A stretch of 64,000 bases of DNA from Pagrus major. Taxonomy: Eukaryota; Chordata; Actinopteri; Spariformes; Sparidae. The stretch covers positions 20,484,660 to 20,548,659 of the forward strand of contig NC_133235.1 of NCBI RefSeq assembly GCF_040436345.1, in the 5' to 3' direction. The notes below the pieces were generated by a model. That model was given only the letters and a program-made list of their open reading frames with translations. It was not told the DNA's origin and did not search any database. Shown here in pieces: positions 33,128 through 58,840 of this stretch. The number at the start of each line of letters is the position of its first letter. The stretch's first letter is position 1. A program made the translations under genes and the position numbers.

Positions 33128-33150
33128 GGAGAGAGAGAGAGAGAGAGAGG
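33128..33150. repeat. (GA)n microsatellite
   Basis: A run of GA dinucleotides within purine-rich sequence. Confidence 0.8.
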
Positions 33151-33625
33151 GAAGAGAGGGATATCATTACTTGCTGGTTGTGTGAGTGCAGGCTGCTCAA
33201 CGCCGACTGGAGGCCTGACTTCATGGGAGGGTCCGGACGGTCGTGGCTACAGTGATGTATGGGCAGATGCATCAAATCGCACAAGATAAACAAGCGATGA
33301 GTTTCATCAGGGCCATCATAGCTTTAATTTGGCTGCCTAATGAGTCAGATCTAGTGGCGGAGATAAGAGTTGTCAGAGGCCCAGCTCTAATGAATTTCTT
33401 GCCACTTGTAATCAAGGTTGCCTGTCTGAGGGGGGATGATTAATGGAACCCTGGAGGATTCCCTCGGCCCTCAGCCTTCATTACAGCTAATGCATTCTCA
33501 GGCAAATTAACAGAGAAATGCAGGCAAAAGCCAACGGGGAAGGGGAGAGGAAGAGAGAGTGGAAGAGGAGAAGGGGAGAATGGGAGAGAGAGAGCGATGG
33601 GAACAGAGCGTTTATGTAAGACAAA

Positions 33626-33650
33626 GGAGAGAGAGAGAGAGAGAGAGAGG
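33626..33650. repeat. (GA)n microsatellite
   Basis: A second GA run, about 0.5 kb after the first, within a purine-rich segment at 33530-33730. Confidence 0.8.
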
Positions 33651-34984
33651 AGGGTGAAGAGGAAGATGGCATGGTGGGTATGAAACAGCCAGGTTGGCAG
33701 CAGGAGAGAGGGAGAGAAAGAGAGGAAGGGATGAGCTGAAATCCACTGATTAGCAAGATGGAGATGAGGATGGAGACACGAGTTTGGGGCAGTCAGAGAG
33801 GGCAGGGTGCAACATGGATGTACTGGTCAGACATGATGGAGCTGAACTTGATGAATGGATGTTCAGGTCTTGGGGGGAGGAGAAGGAAGGAGAAGAGTGG
33901 ATATAATTACTGGTTAAAGAGGTTAAAAGGGTGAAGGGAGGAGGAAAAAACTTATCATGACACACACATATGTAAGACAAACCACCTTAAAGCAACATTT
34001 ATGTTACAAGCAGGCACCTCACTGACTGCTTGCTAAACAGGCTGTTAAAGTGGCCCGTGGCCAAGCAGCTCCTACATGTTATGGAAATATGGATTTAATG
34101 TTTGCAAATATGGTCTCGTCAGGTCTTTGTGTACCCATCCATCAGCCTCAGACCCACCTCTGCAATCTTGGAGGCAATTTGTCTGAGAAGAGGTGGGCGG
34201 CAGAGAGCCCTCCTCACTGTTTAGCATGCCCTGATGAAATATCAAAACACACAGCAGTGCAAGCAAGCGCTCCAGTCTCAGCACAACAAACACGAGTGGC
34301 CGAGGTCTGCCAGGGCGTGAGGCACGGTAATAAATTACAGGACACATTCTTGTGGTGGTTTTTCCTCAAGAGATTTGGTATGAGTAGGACTCAGTTTGGG
34401 TTAATTTAAGCACGGTGGTAAAATTCTGACATTTAAAGCCCCTGAAGTGTTGGCATCAGAACTAAAGCTGCTATAATCAATATTTATTATATTAACAATG
34501 GATCACATTTAAAGGTTTATATGAAAGAGGTTGTTGGCAGAGAATTATCACCTGACACTGCAGTTCCCCTCAGACCTGAACCTTTGGAGCTTTTTTTTTT
34601 TTTAGCATTGTTTTGGTTTTCTGTCCACACATTTTCCAGGTTTCCAGCAGAAAAGAAAGCTCTAAAAACTCACTGTATAACACCTTCCCAGCACCATACA
34701 GCAGACTAAGAAAGTTAGCGACTTCGCTGGTGAACATAGTGGAGCATTTAGCAGCTAAACAGCCATATATGTTCCTCAGGAGGTGGTGGAGACCAAAAAT
34801 AGAGCTAAAAGGTGAGTAAATATTGGACTTATATTTCTCATGGGGACAAGAGCACAACTAAAGTTCTCCATGTTAACTTAAAAGTTGATGATATGACAGT
34901 TCTCGTAAGTGGCTAGACTTTTGTTATATATTTTGTTTTGTACTGATCTTAAATGTTAAAAATCAAAGAAGTCTGTAATTCTAT

Positions 34985-35560
34985 TAAAGGTGTTTCATTT
35001 GGTTGCCTGTTGCTATAACTTCCAGGAGAGAGTCAGGACATTTAGCCTGTCTCTCTCCCTCTCAAATTCAGAAATCTGCCTACAAGCACCTCCAAAGCGT
35101 TAAATTGACATAATATACCCTGTTTGTTTGATTCATACAAAAACAGACAAATAAAAATGGCAATTTGTGTTTTGAGAGGGAGTTAGCTGGTGTAAGTTTT
35201 TTGCTAAACCAGGCAGGCTGTTTGCTAGGCTAGGCTAATCACCTCCTGGATGTAACATTTCTACATTAACACTTCTGAATGTAGAAATGTTACATTCAGG
35301 AGGTGATTAGCCTAGCCTAGCAAACAGTCTGCTTGGTTGCAACAGACAACAGAGGAAACAGACCTCTGTTGTATATTTTGTTGTGTTATCATAAATGATG
35401 CCAACAATGTTCACACCCAGAGAAATATGTAATTTAGGGTAGGCGTAACTGTACGTTTCATTTGGTTTCCTGTCGGGAGAGTCAGCGACTGTTGAAGGAA
35501 GTCTGAGACTGAGACTAAACATAACATGAATGGAACATTACCTCGACTGTGAACATTTCA
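34985..35560. mobile_element. TE-derived block containing a 50-bp-arm hairpin
   Basis: The left arm is 35218-35267 and the right arm is 35278-35327, 49 of 50 positions matching, with a 10-base loop. Homology continues outward with mismatches for about another 10 bases on each side. The sequence left of the hairpin (35108-35250) is related to a block at 37479-37640. Two direct matches, GTTTCATTTGGTTGCCTGTT near 34993 and GTTTCATTTGGTTTCCTGTC near 35455, flank the hairpin. This suggests two copies of one repeat joined head to head. Confidence 0.6.
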
Positions 35561-36600
35561 TTAGCGATGGTGGTTGTTTAACAATGAAGACAACAACTCC
35601 CATGATCCCACACTACTTTTGTTTTGATTTAGAGACCCCTAGTGGCACAAGTTACATACTTTGTGTCTCAGTCTTTATCTTTAGCATTGAATATTCATGA
35701 CGAAATAATCAAAAATCAAAGTTAAAGAAGATTTTACAGATTTGAAGGTTGACAGCCACCAAAATCCAATTAACTGTCATCAGATTATAATTGAAATGTT
35801 GCTCAATCCTGATTTGTGTGATACATGCCATGACATTTCTCAAAATCAGCCCTGGCCACTTCAAAATAGTGAGAAATGAAAAGGAAAAACAGAAATATTT
35901 CATGTGAAATAACCAAAAAGAGAACAGTGTGCTCATGCAGGACCCCATTACCACCAGTATGGAAGCTGATTGATGAAATAAGTTTTCAGAGCCTTTAAGC
36001 GTGACTCGGTGCATTGTGGCTCCATGTCACTCCAGCGCAGAGGGAGGAAGAGGAAACACTAAAGAGAAACCAGGTGATAAAGCGCAAACAATGCCGGCCA
36101 ACAGGGAGAGGAAGGGGATGAAGATATGCTGAGACAAGATTAGCAGGAAATAAGAAGTGGATTAGTGAGGGCTTGACTCCTCTGAACACTGAGACCTTTC
36201 ACTTTTCCCCACGGTGTTGTGCCGCCTGACACTAAGCCCGGCTCTTTATCTTAATCCTCTTTCAGCAACTGTGGGGGGGTCCCACAAGCAGGAAGTGGAG
36301 AGGTTTCTTTACTTACCTCAAGGCAGGCTTGGTCGAGTCATCTCTGACACATTAACAGGACCGAGTCTGTTCCAGTGATATTGAATTCCTCCGTGAAGTT
36401 TGACGACGGAAACATTCAAAAGGGAGGAACATGAAATGGCTCGTTGAAGTGATAGTGAGACTTTTAATTTGAAAGAGTCTCACCTCATAAGTTAAGCACT
36501 GGCCAAACGTTTGTACAGAGGCGACAGGAGCGTGATGGATGATGAATGAACACGTACACGAGACAAATGTGTCGATTTCCCTAAATTCAGGGAAGGCTAC

Positions 36601-39600
36601 ATCGTTTTATTTGAGTGTTTATTAATAGGTCAACAGTCAGCCAAGCATCCAAGCATACAACATGTTACTCTTTAGCTTTTGCTTTGTTTCACGTTCTGAA
36701 CGTAAAAGGAATTACAATAGGAAAATTAACTCGAACAAAAACAAAACAAAACAAAAAAGATATTTACATACTGCATTATAAATATGTCAAATGTACATCA
36801 TTATACACAAGTACCAAAGGTGGTCGGTTAATGTCGAGACCAAACAGAAGTACCTTAAAAATATGCCTAAAGAGAAACAAAAAACAACATATCAAAATAT
36901 GGTTCATGGGTCAAGGGGACTGTTGACCTAAAACCAGTTTAGTATGTTTCTCTAGGAGGAGCTTGTCTTCAGATAAAAGCATTAAGCTAATATGTACACT
37001 TTACGTTGTGTTTGGGGAGAAAAAACAGGCAGGTTTCTAGTGTTTCTTTTTTCAGCATCTACAGAATGTAAATGAGGGTTCAGGTAACCACTATACACAT
37101 TAAACTCCTCTCAGTAATCCCCTCGGACACTGAAAATTAAGTTATTGAAATAAGTTGTCGAAGTCGAGTAGAAATCGGAAATAAGGCCAGTACCAGGGTA
37201 CAGTACAAGTAACTTTGAAGGTATCTGGTTGAATTTTTGGCCGGTTTTGGGATGTCTTTAAGAAATTGTTCAACATTTTTGAGAAAAATGTCTATTTGCT
37301 TTCTTGCTGAGTGTTAGATAAGAAGATTGATACCACTCTCACGTCTGTGTGCTGAGTTTGAAGAGACAGGAAGTGGTTAGCTTAACTAGCATACAGATTA
37401 AAAAAGTAGAGGGACACAGTTAGCTGCACTCTTTTGACAGTGTCTCCAGTGTCGGTTTTGCCGAAATGAGATAATAAATTAACATAATATACCCTGTTTG
37501 TTTGATTCATACAAAAACAGAAATGTAAAAATGACAATTTGTGTTTTTAAGAGGGAGTTAGCTGGTAAAACTTTTTGCTAACCAATCGAACGATTTACTA
37601 GGCTATGCTAATCACCTCCTGGCTCCAGCTCCGTAGGTAAAGATATGATATGTTCATGACATTTCCAAATTAAAACCTCTAAAAACAAATATAACCTCTG
37701 TTTTTTAGTTTGCTGTGTACTAACAGTATCCTTAACTGCTTCCCAATAAGTTCTCTGTACTAACTTAAAAAGTGATGATATGTCAGTCCTCTAAAATGGC
37801 CTGAGTATCAGTAAAATGGAGGTTTAAAGATATAATATGTAACATTTACGCACCAGGCTAACTGCTCAGATAGGCTAATCATAAAGATGTAACATTTCTG
37901 GATTCAAATTTAAGAAACAACTAGACTTTTGCTGTATATTTTGTTGAGTTGAGTACTTTCATTATCTTAAACATTTCCGACAAACTTCAAGCTTCATGAA
38001 ATCAGTAATTTTAGTTAAAAGTGTGAATTCGGAGAATGTGACTAAATGTAGGGTGAATAAAACTTTAAAACATAAACGTGTTCTTTTAATTTTGATTGAA
38101 ACTAAACACTCAGAAGATGAGAGTGGTATCGATCGTCTGATCAAACCTCTGATCAAGAAAGCAAATATTTCCCATAAATGTCAAACTAATCCCTTACAAT
38201 ATCACTCTCCTGGATTAACAAACATCCTCTTTTGACCACATATTCATTCGCCGTGGGCTCTGACAACAGGAATACTGTAAAGCAACAACAGAATCATGAA
38301 GATATAAGGTACCAAGTTAAAAACTTGCTCTGTAAACATATACATCCTGCCTTTGTAAACTCATAAAATAAAACGGTTTAAAACCTTAAAAATGGCAGTT
38401 GAGTAAAAGGGATAAAACACTGTAGACATTGTGCCAACTCCACCTGTATTCATTTCTTAACCAAGTCCTTATTACTATAAATGAATTGGCTTATCATGTC
38501 GGAGGAATACTGTACATTTGTGTTAATGCAAAGAGAGTCAAACCAATAATGTTCCCTCTAATGAGCTGCCTCGCTCATTTTAATCCCTAAATGTCACTCT
38601 CACTTGAATGTATTTTGTTAACGCCCTGCTTTTAGACTGACAGGTTCTCAGGATGGGGGAAGGTTTAAGGAAAAGGTTGTTTTTTTTTTTAAACTCTAAA
38701 AGTCAGAGTCAATTCTTATAAGGAACGAGGTGAAGGAACAAGAACTACTTTTTTTTACAGATGTCTGTACATTGAAACACAGTTATGTCCCAAAATTATT
38801 CACTGTAGGTCTCTTCTCTCCAGTGTCCTTTCTCCATTGTTAACGAACAGAAATGCCCAGTCGCTCTCTGCTGCTGCACACGGTTAAAGACGAAGACGTA
38901 AAGCACACGGTTATGTATGGATGCACACACACACACACAGCACCATATTTGTATTTCACAGCAACAAAAGAGGAAATACTCTCAAGAGTACCAATTGTAC
39001 AGCTTTTGGCCACAGGAGGGTGAAGAGATATTCCAGTACGCTCACGGTTTGAAAATCGTGTGAATCTGGGTCAAACAATTATCAAGACAATCTGGTCAAT
39101 CGGAGGATTACTCCAACAAAGACATCATAATGGTACAATTTACCTGTTTCAATCAAACCTTTGAATCTGAATGAATTCTGATTGAAGAGGCACGCTTACA
39201 AAACCATGTGGCTCAATGGTCATAAAACATTAAGCCCCTTAATTCCTTTATAGTCATGGACACTTTTACTGGAGGATCACGATAAGGGTGGCAAAAGGAA
39301 ATGATTCACTTTCACCCGAAAAGGAATTGTGCAATCAACTCCTTTATGATGATCCGAACCCATTTTCCTGTGAATTAAGTATCTAAATCATTTGGACTCT
39401 TCAACCGTAATTGCTTTGCCTTTGTATATGAATAATATGTCAAGAGTTTGATAGCTGTGTTGGAGACATGCATCATTACTAAAGCTGCAACAGCCACTGA
39501 TATCATGGAAGATTTAGTTTCTTTCCCACATCATTGTTTTGTCACTTGTAAAACTATTCCTCACAGTTTTATGTTATTACGCCTCGGCTTGGAAAATTTG

Positions 39601-40048
39601 AGGGAAGTTTCTCATTCACGTTCATTATAAAATCAGTTCGTGTCGCGGAGGGGGAAGACATAAAAGGAAATGTTCAAGCATTAAGGAAATGCTTTTCGTA
39701 GGGTAGGTATGAATGCCAAAGTAAGTCATTTGTTTGGTTGACGCTTAAAAAACAAAAAGAAAAAAAGCTTAAAGCTGATCATGATCGTTTCAGACCAAGA
39801 TTGAATGAATTCAACAAACAAAACAAGAAACAAATAATCATATAAAACAATGTACAATGTCCGAACCCCAAACACCCACTTCTTCTTTCGGCGTAGTGGA
39901 ATATCAACAATGAGTCCATCCCTCCTGATATTGCTCCGTTGGTACCGATTCTGGGTTACACAGTGTGAAATAGAGGAGGAAGTACTGGGAAGAGAGACAG
40001 GGGTGGGTTCGGGGTTTTGCGTGTTTGTCTGCGGCTGCTCTCCGGCTC
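36601..40048. other. gbx1-agap3 spacer, agap3 side; possible long agap3 3' UTR
   Basis: No reading frame is supported. TTTATT at 36606-36611 and 36618-36623 would read as AATAAA on the minus strand and could end a 3.4-kb agap3 3' UTR. Nearer signals may be used instead. A transposon relic lies at 37249-37640. The extent of the UTR cannot be decided without transcripts. Confidence 0.3.
37249..37640. mobile_element. Teleost repeat relic, second copy of the 35.1-kb block
   Basis: TTGAGAAAAATGTCTATTTG, CTTTCTTGCTGAGTGTTAGA and GATTGATACCACTCTCACGT, followed by GGAAGTGGTTAGCTTAACTA, match a dispersed repeat I know from teleosts. The part at 37479-37640 shares ATAATATACCCTGTTTGTTT and GAGGGAGTTAGCTGG with 35108-35250. 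Confidence 0.55.
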
Positions 40049-53555
<13,507 letters not shown>

Positions 53556-55661
53556 TTAGCACTTAGCAACATGCACATCGGCGCTTTAAAATCTGACTCT
53601 GCAAGTCAGCGGCACAGCTCAGTGATTGAAGCCCATCCATGCACGAATGCATGATGGAGGGGGCTTCTGCTGATTTCAGCAACACTCAAATGATTTCTTG
53701 GCACATCCTGTGCTCCCGACCGCTGTGGTTTTGTTTGATGATGGCTCAAAATCTGCAACTCATATGGACATTTTAACCCTTCAGCTGGATGGAGTCAAAG
53801 GACTATAAAGACCAACCAGACCAGTGACCAACAGCGACACACAATATCACCGTTATAAAATAACATTTTTGTCATTTAACGTCTTATTTTGATGTCTTAA
53901 GCATCTAATTTGTACTTTTACTCAAGCTGTAAACCTGGACGTACTGTTGAGTCAGAGAGTCTCTGGAATCTTATTGATCATAGATCTAAGCTGATAAATA
54001 AAACTTATTTTCTTGGCAAGAAAATGCACATTATTTTTAATTTATTGGTTCCAAGAAAAAGAACCCATCTGTTATGTGATGACGGAGAAATCTTCAGACT
54101 ACTTCACATGGAAAGAGACCAGCTTCCTAACTCACTTACCCAATGATCTTAGAGTGTTAGGGACAATGTGCACATGTGTGTAAAATGCATATTCCTATGA
54201 CAAATGTGTGTGTTCATTGTTTTATTTTATTTTGTTTTATTTAACTTTGAAAAATTACCAATGTGGGAGAATTATTTTCTGAGAAATGATGTTTGTCCTT
54301 GGATGCAAGTGATGGTGCTGTAGTTGTTGAATAAATCTGAGAATTCCCAGAATGAGAGTCATTTTAGACGCAGATTGTATCATCTGTTATCAATGCTGTA
54401 CTATTTAGCTTCAGCCCACTATATTTTTTGTTGAAATGTACCTAAGAAATCATAGTAAACTTCTACCTCAACGTTTTATGTACACAGCCTTGTGCCTTTG
54501 ACTAAACAAATGAACAGACAGCTGTTTATCTTCTGTAGATGTAGATGTAGATGTAGAAGTGTGTAGAAGTTCTGAGGAACCATGAGTTTTTGGGGATATG
54601 TCAATGGAGATATTAGGGAATTAATTATTGACATATCAGCCGGTACACACACATTTTTTGCAATGATCCCTTAAAGGTGGTTATCAAACACAAAAATATG
54701 TAATGGAGGAAGGACATTTTACAGTTTAACAATAAACTTAACATCGTCCAAAATGAGGTCAGTGTGCTGAACTAGTAAACTCCACTCCACACACCCTAAA
54801 TTATCCCAAGCATCTTTTTCTGTATTATGTTCTGTAATATTTGGCGCAAATCGGACAACATACATGATCATACCAATAAATCTGTGATAGGCCAATATCG
54901 GCCGATAATATCAGTAGACTGCTATATTGACCGGGCTCTAGTAACAGTCACTTTCCTGGTGTGTCAACTTTCCCTCAGCCTGTGTCAGTCAGATAACCTG
55001 AGCACTACATCATCTATTATTACCTGATGAACATTTTTTGTGTTGACAATCAGGTCGTTCCAGCTCTGATCCCAAAAATCTTGGTTTTGTGATTCCCCGC
55101 ATTTCTCTAAATGACTTTTGATGACCCCCACAACGCCATACAGTACCAGATTTATTCTGGTTTCAAATACAAACAAAATATCTTGCTTAACTGCTAGTTA
55201 TTCTATTTTTTATTTTTTAAATATGAAACACAAAACTAGAGATTTCATTGACATTTTGAGTATTTTGTCTTTCAGCATACTGGACAAAGCTACAGATTGA
55301 ATATATACAACTCAAGTCTTATATATATATGTTTTTTTTCTTAAATGCATTTGTTGTTTTTTAATTAATTATTTTTTTAACAAAAAGAAGATTTTGCTCC
55401 AAACTGTCTTTGAACATTGTGAGCTGGTTGTGCTTTTCTTTTTTTTCTTTGTATTTAACTAAGATTTATGAAAATGTCACCTGTCGTTTTCAAACAAGAG
55501 GTCTGACACGACATATGTTCCAACACATGCTCTGTAATGCCTCCGCTGCTCAGAAGCAATTCATTAACAGCGTACAGTACAATGTGACTCTTGTAACATC
55601 TCTGGTCTGTGCACATGCTTGAGCTCGTAGCCAAATGATTTGTAATTACCTAATTATGTCT

Positions 55662-55686
55662 ATGCAAATAGTCATCTCATTTGCAT
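55662..55686. promoter_or_regulatory. Inverted pair of perfect octamer (POU) motifs
   Basis: ATGCAAAT at 55662-55669 and ATTTGCAT at 55679-55686 are exact reverse complements nine bases apart, close to GTAATTACCTAATTATG. Octamers bind POU-domain factors. The position in a presumed intron of a gene next to gbx1 fits an enhancer, but this is inference. Confidence 0.35.
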
Positions 55687-58600
55687 AAACCATGTTTGGA
55701 GGACTGGAGGCAAGTAGACACAAGGGGAATGTTTTTTTCCTGAGTAGCTTTGTCATTATTTTTTAATAGAAGTTACATTAAAAAGAAAAATGGGTTAACT
55801 ATACTTCTAATGCGATCCTTTCTGACTTTCTGATGCGCGAGGAGACGTCGGATAATAAATTAACTCTGTGTGAGTTAGAAAATGACGGCAATCTGATGAT
55901 GATAGGATCATCACACAAATCATCTAATCAAAGAAACACTTTATATTAATAATCAATTCACCCTCCTTGGTGCGAGACACAGCCCTGTGCTGTTAAATGA
56001 CAGATGTCTGATGGACGGCACTAATGTAGCAATCCCTGTGCTGCGGTGGAGGGCCATCTCTTCAGGGGGAAAGCGATAATCCAATTAGCTCGACACCGAC
56101 TTCAATTATCTGATTTAGTTTGTGGAATCGACTACAGGTCACAGAGAATCAATAAACCCTTGGAAGACTCTTTATTTAGACCAACAGTGAGAAAGTCTCT
56201 ATGTGGGGGAGACACTTTAAAGCACTGGCGAGGGTTAAAATACAAAAATCTCTGTTTGATGGAAATAAAAAAGATAAAAATATTGAAAGAAAGCTTGATA
56301 AATTGGCGTACACAAAGTAGAAAATCAATATTCCCTCATCCAATATAACTCCAGGTACAATAACTAATGCATCTGATTATAATTTGTGCTTTCCCAGACT
56401 CAAATGTTGTTGTACTTGTGTTTTTCATCTTTTTGAAAAACCTGAACAAAGCTAATTATTCTGTTGGCTGCCCAGGCAATAAATTGGAGGCATTAAAACA
56501 CTTTCATTATGGAGATTAAAAAAGCAACGGATGGCTGCTTTCTTAAACTGATGAGTATACAAGGGAAAACAAATCTAATTCTCCATGCATAGTAATGCAC
56601 ACGCGAGACGTACTGTAGCCACTAAAGAGACAGAGGAGCATGTGCGGCAGGAATCTTTATGTGTGACATAGGTATTGTCATTACACGCAGCTCCAGCACG
56701 GCGATACTACCGTTTAATGCCGTCCAGAGTGCAGCATTTCAGCTCCATAAGCCGAAGTAATTCTGCTCCGTGTGAGCATGATGCTGAGGTCAAAGTGGTC
56801 TTCTCAGAGACTGTAAATCTGAGTGCGAACAATGTGTCAAAGGTATCACTGCCATCTTACAGGCACCTGCCATGATGAGCTTGTAAAAGGGTCATTAGCG
56901 CCTCCTGCTATCACTCAGCGGTTGGAGTCAGCACATGGCCAGCAGAGGAGCGATCACCTTGTCACATTAACATGAGCATTAACCTTCTGACCAGATCTAT
57001 CTGCGAGCCTACAATCAACAAGTTCTTTGCCAATTAGAAATAAATTAACACAGCTCTGCCAGTGGGCGGACATGGAAGAACACAATTTAAAGCCAACGGA
57101 GGAGCCAACTGTGAAGAATGAGCAAAATATGATTTTCCTTAATTAACATGGCATAATAAAAAGGAAATTAGAGCGTAATGGCCACAGAGCTACAAAGAGG
57201 AAGGAACAGATGAAGATACACATCTTCGTCCACAATTTACATGGATCATAAAACTGTTTGGGAACCTCTCAGTCACAGATGTTATTCATCAAATACTTGA
57301 TGGCTTCTAGCAGGAACAATTTAATAAGCAGAGTGTGTGGAAAATAATAAATAATTACTTCAAAATACAGAAATGGATGGTACATGCATTTATTTTATAC
57401 ACCTACTTCACTACCACAGAGTAAAGTATTGCGTTTTTTTACTATGATTCGACGAACCATCCGTCTATCAACTTCAACCAATCAGATTAACAGAGGGAGA
57501 GCACTACCACCAGTGGAGCCAGTTGGTAAATCAAACTCTTAGGGAAGCCAGTCGAGGGAAGAGTGAAAACATCTTTTCTATCGAGAAGGCCTTCAGTGCC
57601 GTTCAATAAAATATTCTCTCCAGTCCTGATACAACGGATGCTATAGCAGCATTTAGGCTAACCGCTTGAGGAGCCACGGTCATAGCTGCCAGTAGTTCTT
57701 CATAGGATGCTGATTTGTCGAAACCACTGTGGTTCGGCCACAAGCAGATAACTTGAAGCAGAGCAAGACTGAAACTGCCTCACGAGGTAAAAACCTCTTG
57801 TGTGGCCCTTTGAAGGGGGTCCAGCCTCCATGTTGGGAACCACTGGAGTAACGTACCAAACTGTACATGAAGTATTAGCTCCACCTCAACCAGCTACAGC
57901 GGTAAAATGCAACTTGATACAACAAGATTACCATTTTAAGTACATTTAGCTGATACATACAGCTATATTTTCACTTAATAGGCTTTTAGAAGCAGGACTG
58001 TCACTTGTGATGTACTTTAACATTCTTATATTGCTACTTTTACAGGGGAAATGGATTTGATGATCTATTTTTGATCATTAAAAGAAAGTCTTTCCCTTTT
58101 TTTAAAAACCCCCTCCAGTCAAAAAAGTGTCTGTCTTCTTGTTCCTACAGTTGAATGTTCGAGCTCCACTGTGTCGAATGGTGTTTGTGCAGAGTTTGAC
58201 ACTAGAAGGATGTTTCCAGATTACAGCACATATACTGAATGGACTTCACAGCAAAGTAGGAGACATCTTGTGTTCAGCAGTTAAATAAAAATGTTAGCAT
58301 ATCCATATATTCTGGAAGGAATAGGTGCCACTTTAAGTATTTCAATGTGGCAATTATACTTTTTCCAGCAAAAACCATGTCCGACACACATTAGAGATAT
58401 TGCCTGAACACACGTGTGGAAGGGATCTTTAGAGTCATTTAGCTGCTGTATAAAAGGTGTTTGTTTGACCTGAAAATCAAAGTGGGACATGAAAGAAAAG
58501 AGGGTGACCTGAAGATGGTGATTCCTCTCGCTGAGTATGAGCAGCAGATGTACCGCCGAGGACCTGTGGACCAGATTAGCACCGCGGGGGTTTGGTGCTG

Positions 58601-58809
58601 AGCCCAGCTGTGCCGTCTATACGGCAGGCAGCATCTATTCTGTCTAAGCCTCTCAAAGACCTCTGGAGACCGGTGTGAAGAACCCTTTAGAGAGGACTTA
58701 GCAAACAGTTCTTAGCCTTGAGGACTCCCTTTTTTTATCCACTTGGCTATAATGATGGCGAGGTGCAGAGGTCTATACAAGGTGAGCTATTGTTTTGGTG
58801 TGCAGGACG

Positions 58810-58840
58810 TGTTGTGTTGTGTTGTGTTGTGTCGTGTCGT
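58810..58840. repeat. (GTGTT)n short tandem repeat
   Basis: About five GTGTT units pass into GTGTC. Confidence 0.75.

Larger units (their letters stand above)
30900..36600. other. gbx1-agap3 spacer, gbx1 side
   Basis: No gene was recognised. The spacer holds an ATT microsatellite, two GA tracts, a hairpin at about 35.2 kb and transposon-like sequence around it. The stretch at 32490-33480 is unique-looking and could hold conserved non-coding elements, but this is only an impression. Frames such as 33487-33756 (minus) are translated low-complexity GA/CT DNA. Confidence 0.4.

Noticed and set aside
54985-55176. 63-codon minus frame that could be a transposon or agap3 exon
   Set aside because: No motif of reverse transcriptase, transposase or AGAP could be recognised.
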